Of a stretch of DNA of 64,000 nucleotides, positions 37,139-50,165 are shown piece by piece. This stretch comes from Wurfbainia villosa (Eukaryota > Streptophyta > Magnoliopsida > Zingiberales > Zingiberaceae). The notes beneath the pieces are model-generated. The model worked only from the letters and a program-made list of their open reading frames with translations, was not told where the DNA came from and did no database searches. Location of the stretch: the NCBI GenBank assembly GCA_025175895.1, contig CM045998.1:13253153-13317152 (forward strand), written 5' to 3'. The first letter of the stretch is position 1. Every line of letters begins with the position of its first letter. The translations under genes and the position numbers were made by a program.

Positions 37139-37945
37139 TGTTGGTGCAATCGACCCAGGTTTGACTCGAGTTTGACTCGAGCAGTATTTTGATGATAGAC
37201 AAAACTTATGACATGGGATTGTCATAGGAAAGTCCAACATGGAGTTGGCATGGAAAATCCAAGCATGGGGCTTGGTGTGGAAGTCCAAGGGGGAAGCCTT
37301 GGTATGGGAAAGTCCAAAGCATTACGAAACCATGTGCTTGGTGCATTTGGGTAGTCTTGAGGACTTGGCAAGTTCACTAGGCTCAGGGTCCTTGAGTCGA
37401 TGAAGAATGACATTGCGAAGTCGTGCACTTGGTGCATCCGAGGGACCGTCAGACGGGGAGCGAATGGAGTGAGGCCCAAGGGAAGCATACTTCTAGGGCA
37501 AGAGACGTGAAGGATGGCGTTGCGAAGCCGTGCGCTTGGTGCATCCGAGGGATGTAGGCCTAGGGAAGAGAACTTCGGTGGGGAACTCCATGAGGGATAA
37601 GGTGGACTTGGCCAAGTGGCTAAGACTAAGTGTCGGAGGCTCAAACTTGATGTTTAAGGGTTTACCCGACGGTCAGATGCTCAAACAACTTGGTGTTTGA
37701 AGTTTTGCCCGACATCATTCAACTGGCATAGGTGCCAGTTGATTGATCCAAGTCGACTAGGGTTTGACTGGTGTTAGGCTACGGTTTTGTGCTGGCGATC
37801 ATCGCCATGGATTGGCAAATGATCGATGTCGGTGCAGCCGATCGTCGAGGGATGACTGATCGATGGGAATGTCGCGAGCACAGAACACTCCGTAGCCGAC
37901 TGACCAGTCGACTACTAGGTCACTAGTCGACTGCCATGGACTGGT
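37139..37945 (+). repeat. Copia LTR fragment (start portion), plus orientation
   Basis: It begins TGTTGGTGCAATCGACCCAG. It matches, in reverse orientation, the LTR at 48,677-50,165, including the TCCAACATGG, GCGCTTGGTGCATCCGAGGG and GGCGATCATCGCC segments. It stops near 37,945, where minus-strand copia internal sequence begins. Confidence 0.8.
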
Positions 37946-38842
37946 TCTGGAACAAAAGCTTTCCCAATGATCCATCAATAATATAAAATGAGTTTGAGTT
38001 CATATAGATGCAAAAACTATGCACCTTGAACTTAACTCATATCCTAGCATCTCACATGTATCTAGGGTATATCAAACACACACAAGTCAATGTGATTGTG
38101 AGATGTGGGTTTTGTTCTCTTAATCTAGGGTTTCATGCATTTTCTAAGGCAACCCTACTTGATTCCCTTATACATGGGACTTCAAGTCATGTTATAGTCC
38201 TTAAATCAATTTTAATTACTTTAAATGCATGAATGATCATGACATAAATGATAACATAAATGAACATGACCAATGATCATGATGTCATGACATATGATAT
38301 AATCAAATATATATGACATTAAAAACTAACCCTAAACATACTCATGACATTTTATATGATAAAGATAAATATGATGTCATGACATGTTATATGACAAACA
38401 AAGCATGACAAATAAGATATAAAGGTATATAATACCTAAATTTCAATGTTAATTGTCATTTGTTATTATTAAGTCCATTTTGTCATATTGTCAATTATCT
38501 CCCAAGTGTGTCAAAAATCCAAAATGACACACTACAATATCTAAACCTAAATTGTGTCAATTTAATTGATTTTTCATAATCCCAAAAATATATTGGCACA
38601 TCCTAAACTCTTTTAGGATCATAATTCAAATATATTTCTAAGGTATCCATAACCTTGAAAATAACCTAAAGTAATGTGCGTAAAATTTTTTAAAATTTTT
38701 CGAAATACGTATATTTACTTATGCATTTTCAAACTTCATTTTTGAAAACCTGATTTCTGAAAATCAGGGATCAGTCAACTATCACCTTTACCATGGTTAG
38801 ATTAACTACCTATCCATTTAAAGTTGGCACACCTAAACCCAT

Positions 38843-40540
38843 CTAGCGTGAGTTGATCATGCTCTTAGGAACCCAAAACCTATTTGAGCTCCTTGGATTA
38901 ATTAGGTATTCCCTAGAGATAACCTCCCTAGATACCCTCCTAATGACCCTCCTAGGCTTAGAAGCCTTGGTCATTTGGGTCTTGCCTAGGTTAACTCTAG
39001 GGGTGACTCCCCTTGTAATCTTCTTAGTGGCTTGCCTAGGTTTTCTTAAAACCTTAGCCACTAGACATATACCTTGGTTACCCTTAGGGAAGACTTCCCT
39101 AGTAACCTTGGTCTTCCTAGACCTAAGTTGTGTTCCATAATCAAATGGAACACTATAGTAGGTCTCCTTAGGCTTAGGTTTGTGACCCAAACCTTTCTTG
39201 CCCTTGGTGGGACCTTACTTTCTAACCCCTAGGTTTTGACTCCTATATCCTAGATTTTGACTATTTGACCCTTGCATTTATTTTTGCATTTTATTAAGGG
39301 TCTTCTCTAATTTCTCAAGCCTTGACCTCAAGGCTTGGTTTTCTAGCTCTAATTGTCAAATTTTTGATTTTTCATCAATTCTTTGGACATTATTTTTCCT
39401 AGGCATATGTCTAATCCATTTAGGATTGATGCCTAGGTGATCCTCTATCTTCCTAATGCTTGCCTTAGGTAAAATATTTTTTGGGACATTAGTCCCAAAT
39501 TTCTCCTTATTCCTAAGATTGACACTCTTAGCACCTAAACAATAAAATCTATTTTTACTAGCATGCTTTTTTTCATGTGAAATAGCAAGATTATTAACAT
39601 AACTTCTAGCATGCTTTTTAACATAAAATTTAGAAGGTGCATTATTAAATTTTACCTTAGAGTTTGCCTTAGAGGCTCCCCCTACTTGTGATGCTCCCTC
39701 TTGGGTCTTTTTCTTCCCCTTGGGGCATTGACTCCGGTAATGACCCTATTGATTGCACTTGAAGCAAATCACATGCTCCTTGCTTTTAATTATGAGGGCA
39801 CCGACATTCTTGACCTTTAGAGCCGGTTGAGCCTTCTTGACCCGTTTAGGACACTTACTCTTGTAGTGTCCATTTTTCCTATACTCAAAGCAAATTATGT
39901 GAATTTTATTTTTAAATGAGATGCTTGAGTTACCTAAGGTGGTGGTCGGTGCCGGAGTGAGTTCTTCATCTCTCCCGGAGGTAGATGTCTCTTCTTCTTA
40001 ATTCTCTTGCCCTTGACCCAGAGATCTAATCTCCTCCCCCTCAATCCTAGAGGTGGAGGCTTCTTCCACCTTTTTTTTCTCTTCCGATCCGGATCCGGAT
40101 GTTGATTCCCTATCAACTTCCGAATCCTCACTTTCTTGTGAGGATGATGAAGTTTCTTCTTCGGGCTCTCTTTCTACTTGAGCCATGGATGGTTCTTCAT
40201 GAAATCTTTCCACTTGGCTCTATAGCTCCTTGACATCCATATAGTCCCCTAAACTAGATACAATATTGTTAGGTATTAAATAAACCAAAAATTTTATTAC
40301 CTTCTTATTTTTATCGAATCCTTGGAGTTGTTCCTCACTCCATCTCTTCTTCTTGAGGTATCCACCTTTTGGTCATCTTGGATATTCAAATCCTTCCATC
40401 AAAGTGGACCACTCTTCAAGATCCCTCATCATCAAGAAGTCTTCAATTCTTGCCTTCCATTGGTTGAACCCTTCTTGTCCATAGAAGGCGTATGAAATTG
40501 GGGTGTTTATATCTCATCCCACTTTTTCTTCGAATTCCAT
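38843..40540 (-). pseudogene. Gag of a gag-only copia element, broken
   Basis: The start is MEFEEKVG, then the gag block AFYGQEGFNQWKARIEDFLM with an internal stop. A Ser/Glu-rich linker follows (EEETSSSSQESEDSEVDRES). The first zinc knuckle has lost its second Cys (CFEYRKNGHYKSKC) and the second has an internal stop (CFKCNQ*GHYRSQC). The C-terminal basic region ends LINPRSSNRFWVPKSMINSR. Its length and end match the copy at 54,628-56,322. The protein would be a particle-forming capsid protein if intact. Confidence 0.8.
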
Positions 40541-40601
40541 CTTGTTCTTCACCCTCTAGAGGTGCTCTCTTAGCGGTTAGTCCAAATGAAGAGCGACCTC
40601 A

Positions 40602-42120
40602 CTTTGATACCAATTGTAGGGACCTTCGTGACCGCTAGAGGGGGGGGGGTGAATAGCGTCGTCACTTGTCGATGGAATTGATTCACGGTTGATCTTCTAT
40701 ACTCTTGTTAGCACAGCGGAATAGTAATGACAAATAGAAATAACAAGAAACACAATCACAATGCAAGATATAATATGGTTCAAAACCAAATGGTTCCTAC
40801 TCCATGGATTGGACTCAAATGAGCCCTAGCGATGCCAATCACACACCACTATAACAATAACTCCTTCTCGGAACAATCCGAAGGTGGAGAAACCTCGTAC
40901 AATAGTTCTTACAACAATAAGAATGAAAATACAAGCAAAATACACTAAATGCAAGTAAAGAAAACATTACAAAGAGCTTTTGGATGCTTGCTTGTTTGGT
41001 TGTTTGAGTTGCACTTGGAGACCCTGAATTACACCATCAATTCACCCCAAAACTCCTCAAAGAACCATTGCCAAATCCTCCCTCCACGAGCCCCCTGTAA
41101 AGCTGCTCCTTGGGAGGATTTCGCCTAGCAGTCGACTGATTGGGACCATCAGTCGACTGCTCTTATAGCCGTTGTCTCACAACGGCATGAGCCACGTTGG
41201 ATAAGTTCCAATGGATAGACCATCAGTCGACTGATCATCCCCATCAGTCGACTAATGTATCAATCAGTCGAGTGCTCATGCCTATCACTCATCTGAAGAG
41301 CATTATATGCTCGACATCCCGACAACCAGTCGACTAATCTCTAGATCAGTCGACTGCCCATTGTTGGCAGTCGATTGCTAGGCCATCTTTCTGTAGTCAA
41401 ATCCTAGTTGACTCACATCAATCGACTGACCATAGTCTCAGTCAACTGATACACCTCAAACATGAGGTTTTAACCCAAGTATGGTGCCCCCATACTCGCT
41501 AGACCACCCTTAGCCTAGACCTAAGCCTTCTAGCCACCTCCGTCAGCCTCGCGCCTATCGGATCCCTCCAAGTCATCCATGAATTGTTCATCCATACGCT
41601 AGCCTTCAGGTGCTTCCATCGGCTATTGTCATGCTAACGGTGTCTACACAGCCAAGGCACATTGGACTTATGCTGCCAAGACTCCCGCTTGGACTTTATG
41701 TCGTCAACTATTGAACTTATGCTGGCAAGACTTCCACTTGGATTTTACACCGCCAATATTCCCCTTGGACTTTCCAAATGCCAAGACTCAAGCTTGGACT
41801 TTCCCTTGCCAACCCATGTTGGACTTTCCATGCCAATCCATGTTGGACTTTCCCTTGCCAAGTCCCATGTTTGGACTTTCTTTACCAACCTATGTTGGAC
41901 TTTTCCTTGCCAAGACCCATGCTTGGACTTTACATGCCAAGTACTCAAGACTTGGACTTTCCCAATGCCAAGTGTCCCACTTGGACTTTCCATGCCAAGT
42001 ACCCATGACTTGGACTTTACCATGACAATCACATTATCATATGTTTTTGTCGAACATCAAAATATCGCTCAAGTCAAACTCAAGTTTGGTCAATCGTGAC
42101 CTGGGTCGATTGCACTAACA
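40602..42120 (-). repeat. 5' LTR of the minus gag-only copia, with primer-binding site
   Basis: On the minus strand it reads TGTTAGTGCAATCGACCCAG...GTCCCTACA (42,120-40,615), followed by the primer site. It contains an array of GGAAAGTCCAAG units (42,010-41,640) and a cluster of AGTCGACT palindromes (about 41,450-41,125). Confidence 0.85.
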
Positions 42121-43851
42121 GTTAGGACCTTACTCCTGGTTCCAGATGTAGACTTAGTGCATCAATATGAATCATAGAGTATAATTACATAAATTAACCA
42201 ACTCTAATCAGGGCTTGTTGATCATTTCATATCAACCGAGTCAAATAGAGTTGAACATTCAAATAGATGAGCTTATGTTTAACCTACTATTTTCAAAATT
42301 TATTTGGAACATGCTTGGACTTAATATTTATTTTCTAACTTATGTTTTTCCAAACCCCCCCCCCCCCCCCCCGATCTTTTTTGATTTACGACAAAAGGGG
42401 GAGAAAAGCCAAAGTTAAGGGATCAATTTTTTTTCGTATGTTTACTTAACTTTGAGAAGGGGGAGAAAAAGCCAAGGTTAAGAAATCAAGTTTTGATCTC
42501 TTAACTTAAACTTATTTTAAACATTAAGGCCAATATTAGTAGCACACATCAAGGGGGAGGATTAAAATCCTTTCTCAAGTACTCACCCTCAGTCAAGGGG
42601 GAGGATTCCTCAAGGGGGAGTACTCGAAAAAGGTTTTTCATACTCCTACTTAACTTACTAATCTAAGTCTACTCATTCCTTCATATTCATGTTTTATGTT
42701 ATTCACTTAATTTATTTACTTAACTTTGTGTTGGTTTGCCATAGATCAAAAAGGGGAAGATTGTTGGTGTAGTAGGTACCTAAATCGAACTTGATTTGCC
42801 ATAGATCAAAAAGCGAGTTTTGATTATAGCAAATACACAAAGTTAAGTTCACTTTGTTATCTCACGAGCTAAATCAAGTGTGCAGGAATGCTAAGCTAAG
42901 CTGAAGATCTGCGACACTCGGAGGAAATCGTGGTGGTCGAGCGACACCAGGAGGACTTCGGAGGGAGTCGAAAAAATCAGGTGTAGATCGGAAGCGAAGC
43001 TTCAAAAGGTAAAGGTTGAGGTAAGCTCGTGTGAGTGAGTGTAAGTAAGGTCGTGTCCTCCGTACAGGGACGTCCTTAGGCGATGATCCGACTCAAGACT
43101 TCCAATGGAAGGTCTAAGTCGAGATCGGATGGTAAATGACCATCAAGCTTACTTATACTAACTGCATTTTTGAGCTAACTCTTCATTGCATTTGAAAATC
43201 CTGCCATCCCGATCGATGAGTTTGTATCACGATCGTGATGCCTCCAAAGAATGATCGATAGGGTTGATCACCGATCACGGTCAAGGATCAACCTCGAGGA
43301 GAGTTAAAACTTATCACCATTTCTCAAGGGCTAGGTGGCATCACCTCATGAAATCTCATCTCAACGTTTAGGGTTTCACAAGGCTATAAAAGTAGGGGTT
43401 CTCCACCCCATTTCCATCATTTAAAGTTCTCTAAAGTGCTCTCGCTACGCTACTCTTCTACTATGATCTTACGATGATGAAGTGCTACCACATCTCCGAC
43501 GACAAGAGCTCAAGCCCTATTTTTCTTTTCCATAGTCGTTGGTATATTTTTATAAATTGTCATCTTTAAATCTTGTTCACATCTTTCTTTATCGTGCTTT
43601 AATCGTAACAAGGAGAGGGGGAGTGTCCCTCTACCTCTAACGAGGAGGAGTGTTTTTAGTGTTTTGCCCTCCGTACGCGGTCTAGGACCGTTAGGGCCTT
43701 GGATTAGCAGCCGAAGGATGTGAACCAAGTAAAAATAAATTTGTTATATTTATTTTCTGCTGCACTTTACTCTTTTACTTGCGTTTTAAATGAATCGAAA
43801 AGTTTTCCTTGCGTTATTCACCCCCCCTCTAGCACTCAAATCGATCTAACA
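42121..43851 (+). mobile_element. 3' end of a plus-strand SIRE-like copia element
   Basis: 42,121-42,761 matches the 3' untranslated part of the full-length copia at about 19,517 onward (TAGGACCTTACTC, GTATAATTA, AAAGGGGGAG repeats). It includes a C18 run near 42,355 and the tract AAAAGGGGAAGAT. The 3' LTR is 42,762-43,851 (TGTTGG...CTAACA, 1,090 bp), with the TTCACCCCCCCTCTAGC end. Gag, pol and the 5' LTR are missing to the left, where a minus copia LTR abuts. Confidence 0.8.
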
Positions 43852-44615
43852 GACTGGTGCTCGACCAGTGTTTGACTGTTTGGTTTCAGGTCTAGCAATC
43901 GACTTCTAGGGTTTAACAGTCGACTGTTGCACCATCAGTCAACTGCTAAGGGATGATAGTCGACAGATCAAGGTGGTCGCAGGCACAGAAGGTTTGAAAG
44001 TTGACTGATTACCTGGATCACTCGACTGATGGCTAGATCAGTCAACTGATGGGCTGATCAGTCGACTAATGGAGGAGCCGTTGGATGTGACGACCGTGAT
44101 TTAGTCAGGTCAGAAGCCATTAGAATGACCAGCAATCGACTGATGCATGCATCAGTCGACTGTCGCCTATCCAATGGGAAGAAACCCTTCTTCTCTATAA
44201 AAAGAGGGGTTGAGGGCTATTGGGAGGTTAATGCTTCACTCATAAACTTACTCCCAAGTGCCCAACACATTTTAACACTCCTCTTCTTGTTCTTATTTCC
44301 ATCTTATTGTAAGATGGAGTGATTGTTGTAAAAGAGGTTTACCTCCACTTTGCTTGGGCTAAAGGAGAAACTAGTGGATTGTTGAGGGAGTGATTCGCCA
44401 TACAAATCGTCTATTGACTAGAGGAAAGAGTTGTGAACCACGTTACATCTTGGCGTTAGCATTTGCATTCTTTACTTCTTGCTTTGTCTTAATTATTTTT
44501 GTTTAGATTCTATTTCCACTGCGTTGACAACTTTTGTAGACAAATTTAGCGACCAAATTTCATCTACGATCATCGGGGCTATTCAACCCCGCCTTCTAGC
44601 TAGGCCACGATCTCC
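43852..44615 (+). repeat. Right part of another copia LTR, plus orientation
   Basis: It has an array of AGTCGACT/AGTCAACT palindromes (about 43,905-44,162), a CCAAT motif (44,171) and TATAAAAAG (44,196-44,204), then the TTGTGAACCACGTTA and ATTCAACCCCGCCTTCTAGC end segments. It ends near CTCCCAATA, where gypsy sequence resumes. Its left part is missing. Confidence 0.7.
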
Positions 44616-44639
44616 CAATAGACACTTCCGAATGCCATT

Positions 44640-45360
44640 GAGGAAGCTTAGCTCATAAGAAAAAGAGGTGTACATTTCACTTTAATTGAAAATAGCTTAT
44701 ATAAACATGCTTTTTCTCTCCCTCTGCTTAAGTGTCTCGGTCTGGAAGAAGTTGACTACGTGATGCGTGAGATACATGAAGGATGTTTTGGTAATCACTT
44801 AGGCGGTAGGGCATTAGCTCGAAAAGTTCTACTAGTAAGGTATTTTTGGCCGACTCTTCAAAAAGATGTCACCGACTGTGTCAACACATGCCTCAGTTAC
44901 CAAAGCCACTAAAATTTCTTTCAACAACCTGCAACACTCCTAAAAGCCTCTGTGATATCATGCCCTTTTGACCAATAGGGGATGGACATTGTGGGGTCAA
45001 TGCCAGAACGATCGAGTCAGAAAAAGTTCTTACTGGTCGCGGTGGACTATTTTTCTAAATGGCGTGGAGGCCGAGCCATTTGCTAAAATTACCAAGGGAG
45101 TCGTGCTTAATTTCCTCTGGAAGAATACTATTTGTAGATTTGACATCCCTCAAAGGGTTGTCTCGGATAATGGTCGATAGTTTAAAGGCGAAAGATCATA
45201 TAATGGTGCCAACAGATAGGAATTCAACAAGCTTTCAGAGTAATGGATAGATCAAGATAATTAACCAAGAACTAGTTCGAGGATTAAAGATCAAGCTCAA
45301 CCATGTATCTGGAAGTTGGGTTAAAGAATTGCCAAGTATACTCTGGGCGTATTGGACAAC
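44640..45360 (+). pseudogene. Ty3/gypsy integrase of the outer element, broken
   Basis: The zinc-binding N-terminus reads YVMREIHEGCFGNHLGGRAL and then YFWPTLQKDVTDC; the last Cys of the HHCC set appears as Tyr (CLSYQ). The core is MDIVGSMPERSSQKKFLLVA and VDYFSKW, then a frame change, FCRFDIPQRVVSDNGR in the next frame, and homology up to LPSILWAYWTT. There it is cut by the LTR at 45,361. It continues the gypsy element of 30.6-34.3 kb. Confidence 0.85.
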
Positions 45361-47290
45361 TGATGAATAGGTATTTGTCGCAGTACCATTTCAAATTAAT
45401 TATCGAACCCACTCTACACTAATATAGCATAGTGAATGACCCGGATCATTTTCCAACTAGTGTAATTGACAGAATAGTAAACTTAGGATTTCTAATTATT
45501 GATTTGGGTTTTTTTATTGAAGATGGGGGTTTGGATTTTTGAGCTCTAACCTACAGTTGCAAGGTAATGAAAACTCTAAACTAATATGCAACAACTAAAT
45601 CAAACAAAACATGAATTAAAGCAATAAAAACTGAAAGAGGAAATAATCTAATCAACCCAAGATAGGCCCGGTGAATGAACAAGTTCCTCTGGCTAAGTCC
45701 GACGAAGCTCGATCGAGACTCCGCAAATGACAGTGGATGTGGGATGGTGCAAACTCCTGAATCCAGTAGTTTGATGGACGCTCCAAATTCTCACGGATCC
45801 GATTGAGCTCGAAGAAGTGTCGTCGGGCGGACTCCTCTTCGAATCCGAAAGAGAAGGTGGATGAGCTATGAGATGGAGGATGACGCCGAAATCTCTCGAT
45901 GAAGCGGTTCCTCCTCGAATCCGTGGAGGAAAATGGATGGAAGGAAGGTGGAGACGGCTGCTAAGGCTCAAGGGAAGAACAGATTTAACTAACAAATAAA
46001 TGAAGTAAGCAATTCATCAACGAAATCTACTGCTTGAACGCATTAAAAGAGAGCAATTAAAGTAAATTATGAAACTAACTCTAATCTAATGAACTACAAC
46101 CTAATTACTCTAAGAAGCATTTTATCGAACACCAACAAGGCATGAAACAAAGTAAATCGAATACGTGGAATTCTAAATGCGGAATCTGAATTTGATTACA
46201 ATCAACAAGTAAACATGAACAACCAATCGACAAGACACATAAAGAAGCTACAAATCCAAATGAGGAAGATGCTGATGTTGGCTGTCGATTATGAAACTGA
46301 GTTGCCGCCGATGCTGGATGGGAGTGAACTTCTAGTGGTGGATGGCATGAACGGAGGGGAAGGCCTGTCGCAGCAGCGGAGGTTTGGTGGCTGGACCGAA
46401 CGGAGGGGAATCCCCACTCCGTTTGGTCGGCGGTGGATGAAGCGGGCGGAGCTAGAAATGGTGCTGATGGGGGGGGGAGATGTCACGTGAGAAGAGAATC
46501 GGTGGTAGAGCTCGAGCGGAGGAGATGAATGGCACCGGTCACCGGAGAAGGAGGGAATCCCCTTTCCTCTCTGGGGACCGACGAGGAAGTGGAGAGAGTG
46601 GCGGCGGTGAAGTGGCAGAGGTGTCGCGACGATCGCGTGGAAGAAGAAATACCAGTTGATCTCGCGTGAAAGGGGAAAATGTTGATATATAAGCTTCATT
46701 TTCCATGTCCATCCGATCTAAGCTGGATCAAATCTCAGCCGTTCAACTGAAGCTAGGTTAATTGCCTTGAATAATCAAATTAAGGGTTGTGCATCCAACG
46801 ACTGAGAATTCTTCGACTTTGAATGGATGGATCTGTACAATCTGAAAGGCTGATCGTGATCAACTTGATCTGGATGGAAGGTTGAGACGTGTGGATCTTT
46901 ATGTATGGATCGGATCTCACCAGATCTAAATAGATGGCTCAGATCAATCAGATCTCATCAGACGGTCAGGATTAAATAGATCTGAGCCCTTTGATTACAT
47001 TGCTTCTGATCTTGATGAAGGGCTCAGATTCCTCCAGCTCAAAATGCCCTTTATGCCCTTAGATGAAGCCATATTTGATCAAATTTGAGTCTAGTCCAGT
47101 GGCTCATCTCGATCTCCTACAATTAAGATGTAAAATTTGCATATAAGTCCAAAATTAAGGATAATTTATAATAAGATCCAAAAATAAATCCAACTCATAA
47201 AAACATGATAATAATCGATAAATAATCACTCGAGAGGATAAAAACAGTGATATTAAGGTCCAAAATAACACGACAAAATGGTAATTATCA
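45361..47290 (-). repeat. 3' LTR of the LARD-like element
   Basis: 1,930 bp, TGATAATTACC...TTCATCA on the minus strand. It aligns with 62,791-64,000 over the whole visible length (roughly nine in ten bases alike by eye). It contains a GC-rich leader block (45,690-46,640) that gives open frames on both strands in both LTR copies. Confidence 0.85.
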
Positions 47291-47818
47291 ATTCCCCCAC
47301 ACTTATTCTTGCACGTCCCGAGCAAGTAAGAAAAACTAAAAGTAAACTGAAAGTGTATTTCCCTAGCAATTCCCAAGCATACATAGAAGATCGTAAAAGA
47401 AAGTTATCTAGGATTGTCAAATCTCAAAGACTCAAGCAATTAAGGATTCAAATCTTACATATGTTAACAAACAAGGTAACTTCAATCCATTATGAATAGA
47501 CTGAGAATGACTAAGCCTCACAAGGTAAGTGGTGGTTTCTCTTGCTCTCATAAGCATGTAATTGTGGAGTTCACTCAAACTACTCATGGTTTATGAACTA
47601 CTATATACTTGCTTTTCTTCTACCTTCACCACTATATACACATAAGAATGCACAATCACTGAAGGCTTATTGAGAATGTAAGGGAAACATGAATACAAGA
47701 AAAATGACAATATCTGTGAAAGAAAAGAAAGATAAGAAATAAAATAGCTAAAGAAATGCAAGAAGAAGATATGAAAACACTGGAATGTTACATAGATGAG
47801 TACAAGAAACCATTGCCT
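47291..47818 (-). other. LARD internal 3' untranslated part
   Basis: The polypurine tract is followed by AT-rich sequence with CTTGCTCGGGACGTGCAAGA on the minus strand. No coding potential was seen. Confidence 0.6.
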
Positions 47819-47821
47819 TAA

Positions 47822-48601
47822 GGCTGCGTAATCCAAGTTGTAATGTAATCCAAATTGTAATAGAATGCAATGTAATCTTGATTACATTACTATGTTTGGA
47901 TAAAAATTGTATGTAATTTTGGATTACAAAGGTTATTACATTCTTTTGTTTGGTATCCATTACAAAGACGATAAGAATGGATCGACGACAATGACAGAGA
48001 CAACGACAACGATGACAATGACGGTCGACCGATGACCGGCCGATGACTAGCACACCGACGACGGGCAGACTCACGACCGGTGATGATCGGCGGTTGACGA
48101 CAATCGACGGTCGACGGTGACCTATCGACCGTCGTCGACGGCCGTTGGTGGCCGGTCGTCGGTGGCAGCCGACCATCGCCGACAGCCGTTGGTGGCCGGT
48201 CGTTAGCGCAGCCTACACCGCGACGGCGATGCAGAGCCGTCGACGGTTGTCGATGGTCGATCGACCGCTGCCAACGGTCGACTGCTGCCGGCCACCGTCG
48301 ATCGTCGACTGCCGCCGGTCACCGGTCGTTGGGGCGGCGGTGGCCGACCGATCGATGGCGACAACGGACGACAACGATTGACTTCGATTGTTGAGTATCC
48401 AACACTTTTTAGATTACGGCTTGTAATGTAATCTGGATTACATAGGTTTTGCTTTGTAGTCCAGATTATAAAACTTTAGTGCCTTTTGTAATCTAGATTA
48501 CATTACCTTACAATGTTAAGACAATAATAAACAAAGGAATCTACCTTGTAATGTAATCTGGATTACATTACAAGACAGATTACGTCATACCAAATGCAGT
48601 C
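47822..48601. mobile_element. Harbinger-like MITE, 780 bp, with a GC-rich palindromic core
   Basis: The target duplication is TAA (47,819-47,821 and 48,602-48,604). The termini GGCTGCGTAAT and (complement) GACTGCATTTGG are imperfect inverted repeats. Both arms are full of GTAATGTAATC(T/C)(G/A)GATTAC. The core (about 47,990-48,380) is GC-rich with many GGTCGAC/CGATCG/CCGGTC words. There is no transposase. The assignment to PIF/Harbinger rests on the TWA duplication and terminal style. Confidence 0.7.
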
Positions 48602-48676
48602 TAAAAGTTATTCTTCCAACCCAATAAACATGTAAACAACCCTTATCATATTCTTCAATACAAATCTACTAATGAT

Positions 48677-50165
48677 TGTAGGGGATCGATGTGTAAGCGG
48701 TTGGCCGGCTAGAGGGGGTGAATAACCCTCGTTCGTCGTACGGTGGAATACAATCGTTCTCCTTGCGTTGCTTGTCTACAATTGTTGTTAGCGCAGCGGA
48801 ATAACAATGATAATAACACTACTAACAACACATAACAATCACAAGCAATACACAAGCATATACGTGGTTCGGAACCGAATGGTTCCTACTCCACGGGCGA
48901 GCTCACCGAGCTCTAGTTATGCGCATGACACTAACTATAACACTCCTTCTCGACTACACGCCGGAGGTGGAGAAACCTCTCACAAGCAATTACACTAAGT
49001 AATGAAATACAAGCAATACAAAGACAAATACGAAATACACGTAAAGAATACTTTACAACGTTTGCTTTGAATCCTTTGCTTGTTGCTTGCTTTAGATGGC
49101 TCTTGAAGGTCTAGAATGCAACAGCAATTCCCCTCCAATAGATTCAAAAAAGTCTTGGCGAAATCCTCCCTCTTGAGCTCCTTTTATAACCTGCATCAAG
49201 ATTTGCGAATGATCGCAAAAGACCCCATGATCGCCTATAAATTTGTTTCACAATGGCGAGATCCACATCGAGATAAGTTCCAATGGATCACCTAACCATG
49301 GCGATCATTGGTGACCTAGTAGTCAAATCGATCGTCTGAGCGTTACGTGCTCGACATTCCCATCGATCATTGCCATCCCTCGGCGATCGACCGATATCCC
49401 GATCGACTGCCAGTCCATGGAAGTCGACTGCCAAGCACAAAACCGCAAGTTTAACTCCAGTCGAACCCTAGTCGATTTGGATCAGTCGAACCGGCACCTA
49501 TGCCAGTCGACTGCTGTCGGGCAAAACCTCAAACACCAAGTTGTTTGAGCATCCGACCGTCGGGTAAACCCTCAAACATCAAGTTTGAGCCTCCGACACT
49601 CAGTCTTAGCCACTTGGCCAAGTCCACCTTATCTCTCATGGAGTTTCCCACCGAAGCTCTCTTCCCTCGGCCTACGTACCTTAGATGCGCCAAGCGCACA
49701 GCTTCGCAACGCCATCCTTCGCGTCTCATGCCCTCGAAGTATGCTTCCCTTTGGTCTCACTCCATTCGCTCCCCGTCCGACGGTCCCTCGGATGCACCAA
49801 GTGCACGGCTTCGCAATGTCATCCTTCACCGACTCAAGAACCCCGAGCCTAGTGAACTTACCAAGTCCTCAAGACTTCCCACATGCACCAAGCGCACGAC
49901 TTCGCAATGCATTTCTTCACCAAGCACCAAGCGCACGGCTTCGCAATGCTTTGGACTTTTCCACACCAAGCTCCATGCTTGAATTTTCCATGCCAACACC
50001 ATGTTGAACTTTCCCACACTAAGCTCCATGCTTGGATTTTCCATGCCAACACCATGTTGGACTTTCCCATGACAATCCCATGTCATGAGTTTTGTCTATC
50101 ATCAAAATACTATCAAAGTACTGCTCGAGTCAAACTCGAGTCAACCTGAGCCAATTGCACCAACA
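48677..50165 (-). repeat. 3' LTR of the minus gag-only copia
   Basis: 1,489 bp, TGTTGGTGCAATTGGCTCAG...ATCCCCTACA on the minus strand, preceded by the tract AAAGGGAGAGATTGTTGGGA. TATAAAAG (minus) lies at 49,181-49,188. Upstream palindromes here are mostly GATC-centred (CGATCG, GGCGATC), with few AGTCGACT. Confidence 0.9.

Larger units (their letters stand above)
37950..42120 (-). mobile_element. Gag-only copia element, minus strand, 3' truncated
   Basis: The 5' LTR is 40,615-42,120. The primer-binding site (minus ATTGGTATCAAAG) is at 40,602-40,614. A gag pseudogene follows at 40,540-38,843, then about 0.9 kb of noncoding sequence homologous to that of the copy at 52,876-59,817. The 3' LTR is missing. 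No protease, integrase or RT sequence lies between gag and the truncation. Confidence 0.8.

Noticed and set aside
45690..46700. ORFs at 45,693-45,995, 46,215-46,490 and 46,289-46,699 (and copies at 63,081-63,968)
   Set aside because: They lie wholly inside the two LTRs of the LARD-like element and disagree between copies; GC-rich leader by-products.
47748..48381. GC-rich ORFs at 47,748-48,176 and 48,145-48,381
   Set aside because: They span the MITE core, cross its edge, and are made of short GTCGAC/CGATCG repeats.
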